Notes under the pieces: generated by a model
What the model saw: the letters and a program-made list of their open reading frames with translations, nothing else
What the model was told of the DNA's origin: nothing
The model's database searches: none
Shown here: one piece after another, positions 18,544-28,090 of the stretch
How positions within the stretch are numbered: the stretch's first letter is position 1
How the letters are laid out: the number at the start of each line of letters is the position of its first letter
Assembly: GCA_963744305.1 (NCBI GenBank)
Contig: CAVUTF010000009.1
Location: forward strand, 186,001 to 250,000
Length of the DNA: 64,000 nt
Source: FEN-1219 sp963744305
Lineage (GTDB): Bacteria; Pseudomonadota; Gammaproteobacteria; Steroidobacterales; Rariloculaceae
Direction: 5' to 3'
Program-made: the position numbers and the translations under genes

Positions 18544-20628
18544 ATGGCCAAGAAACGCGGCAATAAGCAGGGCGATTCAAAGCCGAAGAACGACAAGGGC
18601 TTAAGCCAGACGAGACTTCCTGAAGACGGGCGCCGCGGCCAGCCTAACTGCGCCCGCTCTGTTGCAATCGGACAGCGCGCAAGCGCAAGCCTCGACCGGC
18701 GCCGCCGGCATCGCCTGGGACTACGAGGCCGACATCGTCATCGCAGGGGGCGGGTGCGCAGGGTTGACCGCGGCCATTCGTGCCCGGGATCTCGGGGCGA
18801 GCGTTATCGTGATCGATCAGAATTTCGACCTCGGCGGCAGAATGCTGCACAGCGGGTCGTTCGTCTCGTTCGGCGGCGGCGACCCGATCCAGCGCCGCGA
18901 CATGAAGGGCGAGAAGGATAAGGAGGGATTCATCACGGTAGACGCCAGTCGAGGATCCCGAGGAGCTCGACGACAGCATCGAGCTCTTGTTCACCGACAT
19001 CACCGACTGGTCGGTCCTCGACCGCAGAGGCCAGAGCCCGTACAGATACAACGAGCGGGAGCTCGTGCGCGCTTGGGCCGAGAACTGCCCGGCCACGCGG
19101 CAATTCCTGATGGACAACTATGTCAGGTTCGCGCGCATCAACGGCACGCACGGCGGCGGAGGCTTGTCGCGCGCGAGGGGCGCGACGTGTTTCCTCATCC
19201 GCGGCGAGAAGACCGACATCAAGGCGGGAACGATCAGCGCGGAGGATGCGGGCGTCGCCGATCCCGAGCGCACGAGCCCGTTCGCACCCGTGCAGATGAC
19301 AAACGCGGGCCGTTTCGCCGCGCCGAACGCGCTGAGCAACGGCGTGGCCCTCGCGCGGCCGCTCGAGTTCTCGGCGCGCGAGAAAGGCGTCCAGTTCATC
19401 CTGCACCGCTGTTTCGACGAGCTCGTACGCGAGCAGCCCTTCTCCGGCAGGATTCTCGGAATCAAAGCCCACTATTCGCCGCGCCAGCACCCGGAGACGG
19501 GCGAGCTTCTGCGCAGCTTCTGGCAGAACGGCAATATCGATGAGCGGCGAGAAACCGTGAACATCCGTGCCCGCCGGGCCGTGATCTTGGCCAGCGGCGG
19601 TCACGCGGGCAATCCCGAGATTCGCAGCATGTTCTACCCCGCGCTGCGCGAACCCGCGTTCCCGACGAGCGGTATTGCGTTGCAGGGACCCGGCGGTCAG
19701 GACGCGAGCGCGCTGATCGCCGCAGTGAGGGTCGGAGCGAACCTCGCAGGGATGCAGCAGAACCTTTCGTATGGCACGACGTTCCACATCGCGACACGCC
19801 TCGGCACGCGGGACGCATATACCGACATGATGCCCGGCCACCCGACGTTCGGTTTCCGCGGCTCCTCGGGGATAGACGTCGGCACCGCCGGCTTCGAAGA
19901 GTTCATCGCCGTCAACCAGGTCGGCAAGCGTTTCTTCAACGAGGTTCGTCTTCCCACCAGACCCGGCTTGAGCCGCTACCCGGGAGACGGAAGCACCCCG
20001 CATCGCGGGATTGAGCACAAGCCGCGCGACTGGCGCAATTGCAGTGCCGAGTGGGTCAGGCAGATGTACAGCTATGACCACGGCCTCGATGCGGCTTTGG
20101 CCATCAACGAGGGGTCGCAACCTCCGCACTACTACTCCGGGCCGCTCTGGGCAGATCTTCGACCAGGGCGCAGTCGAGCGTATGGGTTGGAAGCTGCGTC
20201 ACCCCTATGTGGCCGACAACGGCTACTTCTTCCAAGCGGATACGATCGAGGACCTCGCCGCCAAGATCGAGAAGGGGCACAAGTTCCAGCGTGTGCCGCT
20301 CAAGCATTTGGCCACGACCGTCGCCACCTGGAACAGCTATGTGGATGCCGGTGCGGATCCCGAGTTCGCGCGCGAGGCCGACGCACCGATGCAACGCATC
20401 GCAACGCCGCCCTTCTATGCGCTCTCGATCATGGTGATCTGGCACGACTCCTATGGGGGTCTGCGAGTCAACGGTCAGCATCAGGTCGTGGACATGCGGG
20501 GCGAGGTCATTCCCGGTCTGTATGCCGGTGGCGAGTCCGTGGGCGGCTTCAACAAGCATGGCCTCGGTAAGAGTCACGTGCATGGCTACATCGCCGGCAC
20601 GAATGCCGCCAAGGAGCGGACGAGCTAG
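18544..20628 (+). CDS. Tat-exported FAD-dependent oxidoreductase, frameshifted
   Basis: Flavoprotein of the fumarate reductase/3-ketosteroid dehydrogenase family, about 690 aa after joining. One extra A near 18614 hides a Tat motif; removing it gives SRRDFLKTGAAASL. The FAD motif follows, DIVIAGGGCAGLTAAIRARD. Other frames carry RRAVILASGGHAGNPEIRS, GKRFFNEVR and, after a shift near 20150, GLYAGGESVGGFNKHGLGKS, the C-terminal FAD-binding signature. A third shift lies near 18945. The ATG at 18544 follows a G-rich stretch. It is followed in the same direction by a Cys-rich protein and a di-heme cytochrome c, a likely electron acceptor. Confidence 0.8.
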
Positions 20629-20693
20629 CTTTCTATTTCCCCCTGGGGTCGTGCGCGCCGCGAGCGCTCACGGCGCAGCGCGCGGGAAGCGCT

Positions 20694-21611
20694 ATGTCAC
20701 GCAAGATCAGCGCGTGTAACGTCGAGGTGTCGCCGAGCGAGGTCTACGCCGGCGCCGATCTAACCCTGAAGGTCTCGCGCTCGCCCGGAGACCTTCCGAA
20801 AAGGACGCTGTTGATCAAGGACGAAGACGGTGCTTTGGTCACCAGCGTCGACCTTGCACAGCTCGACGCCGAAACCAGTGAGATGTGCGAGCTCGTGGTG
20901 AAGGCGCCGCTCAGACCAGGAACGCATACTTGGCGGGGCGTTTGGCCGGAAGATCCACCGCCGCGTATTTCGCATGAGGAAATAGCGGCGCCGTTTTCGT
21001 TTACCGTCAAGCCACACAGCACACGTGTCGTGGTCTGGGACACCCCGTCAGCGATCGAATGCGGAGAGCAGTTCACCGTCAAGCTCGGCGTCAAGTGCTC
21101 GTGCGAGTGTCGGCCGGCCGGTTGGGCGATCGAGGTCGGCGACCACGACAAGAGAACGCTCGCAACGGCGTGCCCGAACGATGGCCCTTGGCCCGGGACT
21201 GACGCGCTCTACTACACGGAAGTCGAGCTAACAGCCCCCGACACCGAGGGCCTCTATGCATGGGAAGCCAAAATGGCGGCGACGGATCGGGATGTCCCGC
21301 ACACCGAGTGCACGGCCGGTTTCGGCGTGCGAGTCGTATCCGCGGCTGAATGCCGTTTGACGGTCGTTGCCGTAGACACGGAAAGTCAGGCACCTGTGAC
21401 CGGTGCCAAGGTCGTCGTCCACCCTTACAGAACACGCACAGATGAGCGCGGCGTGGCGGAGCTGAGGATTCCGAAGGGCAAGTTCAGGCTGTTTGTTTCC
21501 GGGCGGAACTATCTCCCCTTCCGCAGCGACGGTGAAACGACGACGGACGTGACAGTTCGGGCAGAACTTGCCTTGGACGTGGCCCCCTCGGATGCCGATG
21601 TCTGGTCCTGA
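20694..21611 (+). CDS. Cys-rich multidomain beta protein, unknown function
   Basis: Intact 305-aa protein not assigned to a family. Two Ig-like beta modules are suggested by the strand text (residues about 5-100 and 105-215). The C-terminal 80 residues (LTVVAVDTESQAPVTGAKVV, then RTDERGVAELRIPKGKF) look like a carboxypeptidase-regulatory or transthyretin-like fold. Cysteines are concentrated in VKCSCECRPAGW near residue 130. No leader is visible although both neighbours are exported. It lies 65 bp after the flavoprotein and 33 bp before the cytochrome, so a third component of the same system is inferred. Confidence 0.55.
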   Translation: MSRKISACNVEVSPSEVYAGADLTLKVSRSPGDLPKRTLLIKDEDGALVTSVDLAQLDAETSEMCELVVKAPLRPGTHTWRGVWPEDPPPRISHEEIAAPFSFTVKPHSTRVVVWDTPSAIECGEQFTVKLGVKCSCECRPAGWAIEVGDHDKRTLATACPNDGPWPGTDALYYTEVELTAPDTEGLYAWEAKMAATDRDVPHTECTAGFGVRVVSAAECRLTVVAVDTESQAPVTGAKVVVHPYRTRTDERGVAELRIPKGKFRLFVSGRNYLPFRSDGETTTDVTVRAELALDVAPSDADVWS

Positions 21612-21644
21612 TCACCGACGCCACCACGAAGTAGAGGGAGTCTG

Positions 21645-22406
21645 ATGCGGATCGCGGTTGGCTTTCTGCGCCTTGCGTTCTTCATCGCCCCCGCATCCTT
21701 TGCTCAGCAGACCGTCGACACAACGCTAGTGCGTGAGGGGCAGCAGCTCTACGAGAGTCGTTGCGCGCTTTGCCACAAGGTCGAAGGCGTTGGCGACACG
21801 TCGACCTTCCCGGCGCTACGCGGCAATGACCGGCTCCGGGATCTTGCTCGGATCGTCACTAGTATCATCGCGGGAGTCGGGCGCATGCCTCCATTCCCCG
21901 ACCTCACCGCGACGGAGGTCTCTTCGTTGGCGAACTACGTTCGCAATGCGTGGGCGAACGACTATGGCAGTGTCACTGCGGAAGAAGTGGCCGCGGTGCT
22001 CGAGGGACTGGAGACACCCACGCCGACGACATCGGCCTGGGATGGCGTATTCACCGAGATTCAGGCGAAACGTGGCCAGCTCGTTTACCCCGGCCCCTGC
22101 GGCTTGTGTCACGGCCGCGAATTGGACGGCGCGCCGGATGATCCGGACTATCGGTCAACGCCCCCTTTGGCGCGGGCGAAGTTTCTCCGCGACTGGGAAG
22201 GAAGATCGCTTGCCACTTTGTTCGAATACTCGCGGGCGACGATGCCGGAAAACAACCCGGGCTCTCTGACCGACGAGGAGTACGTCGATGTCATCGCCTA
22301 CATGCTTGCCGTGAGCGGAATGCCGCCCGGCGCGGCGGAGCTCCAAGCCGATCCGCAAAGCCTCGCCCGCATCGTCATCCGTATGGGTAGCTCTCCGGCA
22401 TTTTGA
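21645..22406 (+). CDS. secreted di-heme cytochrome c
   Basis: Periplasmic class I cytochrome c of 253 aa with two domains. The Sec leader is residues 1-20 (ending FA-QQ). Heme motif 1 is C40-A-L-C43-H44 and motif 2 is C152-G-L-C155-H156. Candidate sixth-ligand methionines are in VGRMPPFPDLT (M81) and SRATMPENNPG. The gene is intact and probably takes electrons from the Tat flavoprotein encoded upstream in the same direction. Its last 32 bp overlap the 3' end of the convergent SDR gene, so the two transcripts are antisense over that stretch. Confidence 0.85.
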   Translation: MRIAVGFLRLAFFIAPASFAQQTVDTTLVREGQQLYESRCALCHKVEGVGDTSTFPALRGNDRLRDLARIVTSIIAGVGRMPPFPDLTATEVSSLANYVRNAWANDYGSVTAEEVAAVLEGLETPTPTTSAWDGVFTEIQAKRGQLVYPGPCGLCHGRELDGAPDDPDYRSTPPLARAKFLRDWEGRSLATLFEYSRATMPENNPGSLTDEEYVDVIAYMLAVSGMPPGAAELQADPQSLARIVIRMGSSPAF

Positions 22407-23232
22407 ACGGTGGAATCAGCCGGCCATCCACGTCGGTGAATCCGTACTCTCGCGCGAGATCGCCTGTGGTCAGTGTTCTTCCCGTTTTCTCCATCACGTT
22501 CGAATCCGCCGCGAGCGCGGCGACGGCGCGGCCCACGTATTCGGGCGACTCGGTGAAATTCTCGTACCCCTGAATTCCGGCCGCGGTGAACGCCGCGACG
22601 ACTCGTTCCGTACGGATGAATCCCGGGGTAAGGGCAACGGCTGCGATCTCATGCGCGTGTCGTTTGAGCTCCTGTGCCATTCCGAAGGTGATGCGGTTGA
22701 TTGCACACTTGGCCGCATCGTAAAAGATGTTGCCGAGATACACGTCATCCACCCAGCCAGTGACGTTGACGATCAATCCTTGGTTCCGCTTGAGCATCAC
22801 CGGCGCGGCGAAGCGGTTCGAGATCAAGGTTGCTCGCACACCTGCGACGAACATTCTTTCCCAGTAATGGATCGGCTGTTCCCAGAACGGTGCCTGGCTG
22901 ATCTGTCCCGTGACCTCGTAACCGCCCCACGCGCAGTTGACGAGCACGTCCAGCCTGCCTCGTTCCCGACTCACCCGTGCGAACAGGGCTTCTACCTGAG
23001 CATCCGCGGTGTGATCGCAGCGCACGGGGACTCCCACGCCGCCGCGCTCGGTAACGGCTTCCGCGGTCTCGTCAATCGTGCCGGGTATGCCGTCCGTCGT
23101 GGGCATACCGGCCACGCTGCGACCGGTGACATAGACCGTGGCGCCGCGTTCGCCCAAGGCAAGCGCGATTCCTCGTCCTGCCCCGCGGCTTGCACCGGTA
23201 ACGACTGCAACTCGGTCCGTTAGATTCGACAT
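22375..23232 (-). CDS. short-chain dehydrogenase/reductase (DHRS1-like)
   Basis: NAD(P)-dependent SDR of 285 aa. The cofactor-binding motif is TGASRGAGRGIA (residues 12-23). The catalytic Tyr and Lys are Y171 and K175 (YDAAK), and the active-site Asn equivalent lies in LVNCAWGG. The position of the usual catalytic Ser, 13 residues before the Tyr, is Thr158 (VNVTGW), a conservative but uncommon change. Overall features resemble DHRS1-like reductases. The gene is intact, with its 3' end overlapping the cytochrome c gene. Substrate unknown. Confidence 0.85.
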   Translation of the reverse strand: MSNLTDRVAVVTGASRGAGRGIALALGERGATVYVTGRSVAGMPTTDGIPGTIDETAEAVTERGGVGVPVRCDHTADAQVEALFARVSRERGRLDVLVNCAWGGYEVTGQISQAPFWEQPIHYWERMFVAGVRATLISNRFAAPVMLKRNQGLIVNVTGWVDDVYLGNIFYDAAKCAINRITFGMAQELKRHAHEIAAVALTPGFIRTERVVAAFTAAGIQGYENFTESPEYVGRAVAALAADSNVMEKTGRTLTTGDLAREYGFTDVDGRLIPPFKMPESYPYG

Positions 23233-23422
23233 ATTGGTGCCCCCAAGCCTGGCCCGGTACCTTAGTCGGCTTTTCCTGGCATCTCATGTCATGTTTTGGA
23301 CGTTCGAATGCTCGACGGCACTTGCTCGCGAGCCGCGGCGCGGGAACAATCACGGCTACGCGCAACGCTCCGGCTCTTCCAGGCGCACGTGGCATCGACG
23401 TTCAACGAAAAGAGGTAAGCAT

Positions 23423-24277
23423 ATGGACTCGACCAGACGCACTCTGCTGACAACGGGCGTCGCCGCGGCGGCAGCGGCTGCCGCGCCGCGCGCCTTCGCG
23501 CAAGCCAGTGATAAAGGAGCAACGGCGGTGCCGTTCTACCAGAAAGGCGACGTCCGCATTCACTACGAGGAGGCCGGCTCCGGCTTCCCGTTGCTGGTGA
23601 TCCCCGGCGGCGGGTTGAACTCGCACGTCGCCTTGCTCGCGAGCAGCCATCCGTTCAACCCGCTCGCGGAGTTCAAGGACGAGTACCGCGTCATTGCCTC
23701 GGATCTGCGCAACGCCTACGGCGGCCAGTCCTCCGGCCCGCTCGCGATCGACCGACCTTGGGACGCGTACACCGATGATCAGCTTGGCTTGATGGATCAT
23801 CTCGGCATCGACAAGTTCATGGTGCTGGGCTTCTGCATCGGCGGCCCGTTCATCTGGAACCTATTGGAGCGGGCGCCCGACCGCGTCGTCGCCGCCGTGC
23901 TCGCGCAGCCGAGCGGGTTCCGCCCGGAGCAGCCCGACCTCTTCTACCAAAACAACATGACGACCTGGGGTCCCGAGCTCCTCAAGCTCCGGCCCGAGAT
24001 CACGATGGAGATGGTGGACGCCTTTCTAACGAAGATGTACCGGACCAACGCCGACTTCGTGTTCACCGTGACACGCGATTTCGTGCGCTCCTGCAAGACG
24101 CCGATCCTCGTCCTGCCGGACGACATCCCGTCGCACCCGTACGCCGTCGCGATGGAAGCCGTGATGCTCGCCCCGAATTCCGAGGTGAGCATCTATCCGT
24201 GGAAGGAGCCGAAGGAGAGGATTCCGGTCGCTGTGCGCCAAGTGCGGTCTTTCTTGCGGGCGCATCGACCGACCTGA
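23423..24277 (+). CDS. exported alpha/beta hydrolase with Cys nucleophile
   Basis: Alpha/beta hydrolase of 284 aa with a Tat-like or Sec leader (MDSTRRTLLTTGVAAAAAAA, ending AFAQ). The ATG at 23423 has an AAGAGGT site. The oxyanion region is LLVIPGGGLNSH. The nucleophile elbow is GFCIGG with C138 in place of Ser, as in dienelactone hydrolases. An acidic LPDDIPSHPYA supplies candidate Asp and His. No classical C-terminal catalytic His motif is obvious. The gene precedes, by 39 bp, a LuxR-type regulator on the same strand. A role in lactone or ester cleavage is inferred. Confidence 0.75.
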   Translation: MDSTRRTLLTTGVAAAAAAAAPRAFAQASDKGATAVPFYQKGDVRIHYEEAGSGFPLLVIPGGGLNSHVALLASSHPFNPLAEFKDEYRVIASDLRNAYGGQSSGPLAIDRPWDAYTDDQLGLMDHLGIDKFMVLGFCIGGPFIWNLLERAPDRVVAAVLAQPSGFRPEQPDLFYQNNMTTWGPELLKLRPEITMEMVDAFLTKMYRTNADFVFTVTRDFVRSCKTPILVLPDDIPSHPYAVAMEAVMLAPNSEVSIYPWKEPKERIPVAVRQVRSFLRAHRPT

Positions 24278-24316
24278 TCCACGCCTTGGTTCTTGATACG
24301 GACGTCGGAGGGCACG

Positions 24317-25960
24317 ATGGAGGCGCTCCAACCCGTGGAGCTCGAGCAAGCGCGCGAGCACTACGGACGGCGGGCATGGGCGCAAGCGTTCGAGGCTTTG
24401 TCGGCCGCGGACCGAGCTTGCGCCCTCTGCCCTGAGGATCTCGAGCGCCTCGCGACGGCGGCCTACCTGATCGGCCGCGACGACGACTATCTGGACGCGC
24501 TCGACCGCGCCCACCAAGCGTACCTCCATGCCGGGGAAAAATTGCGCAGCGTTCGCTGCGCTTTCTGGCTCGGCTTGCGGCTGCTGTTCCGCGGCGAGAC
24601 GGGCCGCGCGACCGGCTGGCTCGCGCGCGCCGAGCGGCTCACGGAGGGCCACGAATGCGTGGAGCGCGGCTACCTGCTGCTGCCGCCGGCCGAGCAGTCG
24701 TTACGCGCGGGCGACTTGGACACGGCCAACTCGACGGCGACCGCGGCCGTGGAAATCGCGGAAGCTTTCGGTGATCCGGACTTGCTCACATGCGCGCTGC
24801 ATTTACAGGGACGCGTGCTGTTGCAGCAGGGACAAATCGCGCTGGGCCTCGCGCGCCTCGACGAAACCATGCTCATGGTCACGGCGGGCACTCTGTCGCC
24901 GATCGTCACCGGCCTCATGTACTGCAGCGTAATCGACGCCTGCCAACAAGTGTTCGCGGCCAGCCGCGCGCGCGAGTGGACGTTCGCGCTGTCGCGCTGG
25001 TGCGAGGAGCAAAGCGACATGGTCGCATTCACGGGAGTCTGTCTCGCGCATCGCGCGCAGATCATGCGGCTGCATGGCGCTTGGCCCGAGGCGCTCACCG
25101 AGGCACGGCGCGCGTCGGAACGCTGCGCGAAGGTCGCGAATCGATCGGCCGCGGCCGCGGCGTGGTACGAAGCGGGCGAAGTGCTTCGCTTGCGCGGCGA
25201 ATTTGCCGAGGCCGAAGAAGCTTATCGCAGCGCGAGTCGACATGGACGCGAGCCGCAACCCGGGCTCGCGTTACTGAGGTTGGCGCAAGGACGCACGCCC
25301 GTCGCGCTTGCCGCGATTAGGCGCGTGACGGGTTCGGCGGCGGAGCCGCTCGAGCGGATCAAGGTGCTGCCGGCATACGTCGAAATAATGCTGGCGGCCG
25401 GCGACCTTACGGCAGCCCAGGCCGCGTGCGACGAGCTCGGCGCCATCGCCGTGCGGCTCGATACGGAAGTCGTCACCGCGACGGCAGCGTATGCACGCGG
25501 AGCGATCGAGCTTGCGGGGCACGACGCGTATGCGGCACTCGGATCCTTGCGCCAAGCGCTGACGGTGTGGCAAGCGATCGATGCGCCGTATCTCGCCGCG
25601 AAGACGCGCGTCTCCATCGCCCGTGCATGTCACGCGCTCGGCGACGAGGATGGCGCTACCCTCGAGCTCGACGCAGCGCGCGCCGTCTTCGAGCGGCTCG
25701 GCGCGGCACCGGATCTCGCGCAGGTCGAGACGATTCGGCAGCGAGCGCCCGCTAACCGCTCCACGCCGCACGGCCTCACTAGACGCGAGCTCGAGGTGCT
25801 GCAGTTGCTCGCAACGGGGCAAACCAACAAGCAGATCGCGACGGAGCTCGTTCTGAGCGAGAAGACGGTCGACCGCCACGTCAGCAACATCCTCGCGAAG
25901 CTCTGCGTTCCATCGCGCGCCGCCGCGACGGCCTACGCGTACAGACATCAACTGCTCTGA
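24317..25960 (+). CDS. LuxR-family regulator with TPR-like sensor region
   Basis: Intact 547-aa transcription factor. A long helical TPR-like N-terminal part (residues 1 to about 470, rich in Ala/Leu helical pairs) precedes a LuxR/GerE helix-turn-helix at residues 485-547: LTRRELEVLQLLATGQTNKQ, then EKTVDRHVSNILAKL. The ATG at 24317 is chosen for the GGAGGG site seven bases upstream. No ATPase (MalT/LAL P-loop) is visible, so the family is the P-loop-less type. It sits between the hydrolase and the acyl-CoA-dehydrogenase-like gene, which it may regulate. Confidence 0.85.
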   Translation: MEALQPVELEQAREHYGRRAWAQAFEALSAADRACALCPEDLERLATAAYLIGRDDDYLDALDRAHQAYLHAGEKLRSVRCAFWLGLRLLFRGETGRATGWLARAERLTEGHECVERGYLLLPPAEQSLRAGDLDTANSTATAAVEIAEAFGDPDLLTCALHLQGRVLLQQGQIALGLARLDETMLMVTAGTLSPIVTGLMYCSVIDACQQVFAASRAREWTFALSRWCEEQSDMVAFTGVCLAHRAQIMRLHGAWPEALTEARRASERCAKVANRSAAAAAWYEAGEVLRLRGEFAEAEEAYRSASRHGREPQPGLALLRLAQGRTPVALAAIRRVTGSAAEPLERIKVLPAYVEIMLAAGDLTAAQAACDELGAIAVRLDTEVVTATAAYARGAIELAGHDAYAALGSLRQALTVWQAIDAPYLAAKTRVSIARACHALGDEDGATLELDAARAVFERLGAAPDLAQVETIRQRAPANRSTPHGLTRRELEVLQLLATGQTNKQIATELVLSEKTVDRHVSNILAKLCVPSRAAATAYAYRHQLL

Positions 25961-25971
25961 GCTTCCGCGCG

Positions 25972-26000
25972 CCGGGTGGGGAGAATCACCCACTACCCGG
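25972..26000. promoter_or_regulatory. inverted repeat between regulator and oxidase genes
   Basis: CCGGGT at 25972-25977 pairs with ACCCGG at 25995-26000, and a nested GGGTG/CACCC pair is also possible. It lies just after the LuxR-type stop and about 95 bp before the acyl-CoA-dehydrogenase-like gene. It could be an operator for the regulator or a weak terminator. There is no T-run. Confidence 0.3.
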
Positions 26001-26093
26001 AGCCGTGCTCTGGGTACTTTCGCCGAAGCAGCCGCTTCAGGTCGGCGCGTATCGTGGCTGGATCGTCATTCCAGCACCGAGGAGGTACACGCC

Positions 26094-27251
26094 GTGAAAA
26101 CCGACGCGCTCGCTGCGGCTCGAGAGTTGGCACCGATCATCGTGCGCTCGCGCCGTCAAACGGAAGCCGACCGACGTCTCGCCGAGCCGATCGTCGAGCG
26201 CTTGCGTGACACGCGCCTTTGCCGGTTGGCGCTCGTCGAGGAGCTCGGTGGCCTCGAAATACCCACGCCCGAGACTCTCGATTTGTTCGAGACGCTCGCG
26301 TACGCCGAAGCTTCGGTCGCCTGGATCGTCTGGAACAACGCGTTTACGTGCTTCTTCGGGCGCTATCTGGACGCTGCCGCGCGCGGCCAAATTTTCAGCG
26401 ACCCGAAATGGCTCTACGCGAGCTCTTCTCGACCGACAGGCAAGGCCGCCGTGGACGGCGACGGCTATCGAATCGACGGCCGGTGGTCGCTCGTCTCGGG
26501 ATGCGAGCTCGCGGAATGGATCCTACTGCTGTGCGTGATCGAGGAAAACGGCGAGCCGCGAATGATTGCGCCGAAAACGCCGGAGATGCGCTTCGCGTTC
26601 CTGCGGCGCGGCGACTACGACATCCTCGATACCTGGCACGCCGGCGGTCTACGCGGCACAGGTAGTCACGACGTCGTGGTGAAGAACCGGCGCGTTCCGC
26701 ACGCTCGAACGGTATCGCCCACCGATCCGAGCACGCTCGATTCGCCGCACGGCCGGATCCCGATCATCTGCTCGATGGTTGCGGGATATGGCGCGCAGAC
26801 TCTCGGGATCGGCCAGTCGGCTGTCGACACGCTGGTCGAGCTCACGAAGACCAAGATCTCACCGGATTCCGGCGTCGGGCTTCGTGAACGGCCGCAAGTG
26901 CTCGAGGCAATTACGCGCCACACCGCCGCGCTCGACGCGGCGCGCGTCTATCTGCACTCGTGCGCCGACAAGCTCTGGCGAACCGTGGCCTCTGGCGCCG
27001 CCGCTACGCTCGACGGTATCTCGGCATTGTGGGGGGCAGGACACCATGCCGCCGAAGCGGGCCGAGCTGCGGTCGACGCCATGTACGCTGCCGGCGGCGC
27101 GAGCTCACTCTACACGGACTGTCCGCTCGAGCGGGCGCATCGCGATATGCACGCCATGTTGCGGCACATCGTCGTGCAACCGTTTTGGCTCGAGGACGCC
27201 GGCCGTGTGAGGCTCGGCCTCGCTCCGACGCATCCGCTGTACGCCGTCTGA
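26094..27251 (+). CDS. acyl-CoA dehydrogenase-like flavin oxidase/monooxygenase
   Basis: Acyl-CoA dehydrogenase superfamily protein of 385 aa, closest in layout to the two-component flavin monooxygenase group (HsaA/HpaB-like). Features are the N-terminal helical domain (RLRDTRLCRLALVEELGGLE), the beta domain with YRIDGRWSLVSGCELAEWIL, DTWHAGGLRGTGSHDVVVK, and a C-terminal helical bundle ending ERAHRDMHAMLRHIVVQPFW. The GTG start at 26094 follows a GAGGAGGT site at a suitable distance. The gene is intact. No flavin reductase partner is nearby. Hydroxylation or oxidation of an aromatic or steroid-like substrate is possible but not shown. Confidence 0.75.
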   Translation: MKTDALAAARELAPIIVRSRRQTEADRRLAEPIVERLRDTRLCRLALVEELGGLEIPTPETLDLFETLAYAEASVAWIVWNNAFTCFFGRYLDAAARGQIFSDPKWLYASSSRPTGKAAVDGDGYRIDGRWSLVSGCELAEWILLLCVIEENGEPRMIAPKTPEMRFAFLRRGDYDILDTWHAGGLRGTGSHDVVVKNRRVPHARTVSPTDPSTLDSPHGRIPIICSMVAGYGAQTLGIGQSAVDTLVELTKTKISPDSGVGLRERPQVLEAITRHTAALDAARVYLHSCADKLWRTVASGAAATLDGISALWGAGHHAAEAGRAAVDAMYAAGGASSLYTDCPLERAHRDMHAMLRHIVVQPFWLEDAGRVRLGLAPTHPLYAV

Positions 27252-27269
27252 CGGGCCGCCGCTGCCGGA

Positions 27270-27839
27270 CTACTTCAGCACCGGCACCGTCTTCTGGTCC
27301 GAGAAGCCCAGCAAATCGACGGCGCCGTCGGTCGCGATCGGGCTCTCGCCGCGCGCGACGAAGGCAGCCTCGTCGCGGACTGCGACGCCGAGCTGACCGG
27401 CTGTTTCGATCAATCGCGACTGGCCGGCTAGAACGAGTGGCCGTGCGCGGGCGAGCTTGATCGGCGACCTCGCGGCTTGCGCAGCCGATGACACGAGCGC
27501 AAAGCGCTCGTTACGCCCGGCGTCGACGACGGCGCGATCGCGCACGAGTGTCATCGCCCTGCCGGCGCGCAAGTGTGCCGACACCTCGTAGCGCAAGGTC
27601 AGCACGTAGAGCTTTTCGGCGGGCCCGGTAATGCGCACGCAGGGTCCGAGAACGCCGCGCTTGCTCACTTTCGTGTCGGTGTACAGCGGAAAGCTGATCT
27701 GGAGCGGCTCACCGCGCGTGTACTTGTTGAAGGCCATCACGGCGAAAACGAGGTCGCGCACGACGGCGTGCTCCTCGTCCGGCTGCATGACCAAGAAATC
27801 GAGATGGTCTGGAAGCGTTTTGGCAGAAACGACAGTCAT
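27270..27839 (-). CDS. protein of unknown function
   Basis: Intact 189-aa protein that is not recognised. There is no leader or membrane segment. The N-terminus (KTLPDHLDFLVMQPDEEHAV) and a basic central part (VLTLRYEVSAHLRAGRAMTL) suggest a soluble cytoplasmic protein. It is convergent with the acyl-CoA-dehydrogenase-like gene (18 bp between stops) and divergent from the methyltransferase/bactofilin fusion. Confidence 0.45.
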   Translation of the reverse strand: MTVVSAKTLPDHLDFLVMQPDEEHAVVRDLVFAVMAFNKYTRGEPLQISFPLYTDTKVSKRGVLGPCVRITGPAEKLYVLTLRYEVSAHLRAGRAMTLVRDRAVVDAGRNERFALVSSAAQAARSPIKLARARPLVLAGQSRLIETAGQLGVAVRDEAAFVARGESPIATDGAVDLLGFSDQKTVPVLK

Positions 27840-28090
27840 GTTGCTGAGTTTAAACGTTCTCTCTTACGTACACTCGAAGTCGTCGCCGCTCGAACATTGC
27901 GGTTCGTCGAGCAGCGTCTTGGAACGCACTGGTCTTCGCAGCGCGTCGGGTGTAGCGTACGAGGTGAGTGTCCCGGGCCGGTTGTCGTCCAGAAAAATCG
28001 GCCGAGAAGCTCATTCACGACTCCCACCAACATCGGCGCCAGTGTCCGGGCACATGCGGTCCCGGCGCTCAATGGCGACGGACGAGTGCA

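Noticed and set aside
18933..20129. 398-codon open frame on the minus strand
   Set aside because: It is antisense to the flavoprotein and reads as Arg/Val/Glu-rich shadow text; the plus strand carries the FAD motifs.
22490..22510. GTTCGAATCC resembling a tRNA T-loop
   Set aside because: It lies inside the SDR gene and no cloverleaf could be drawn around it.
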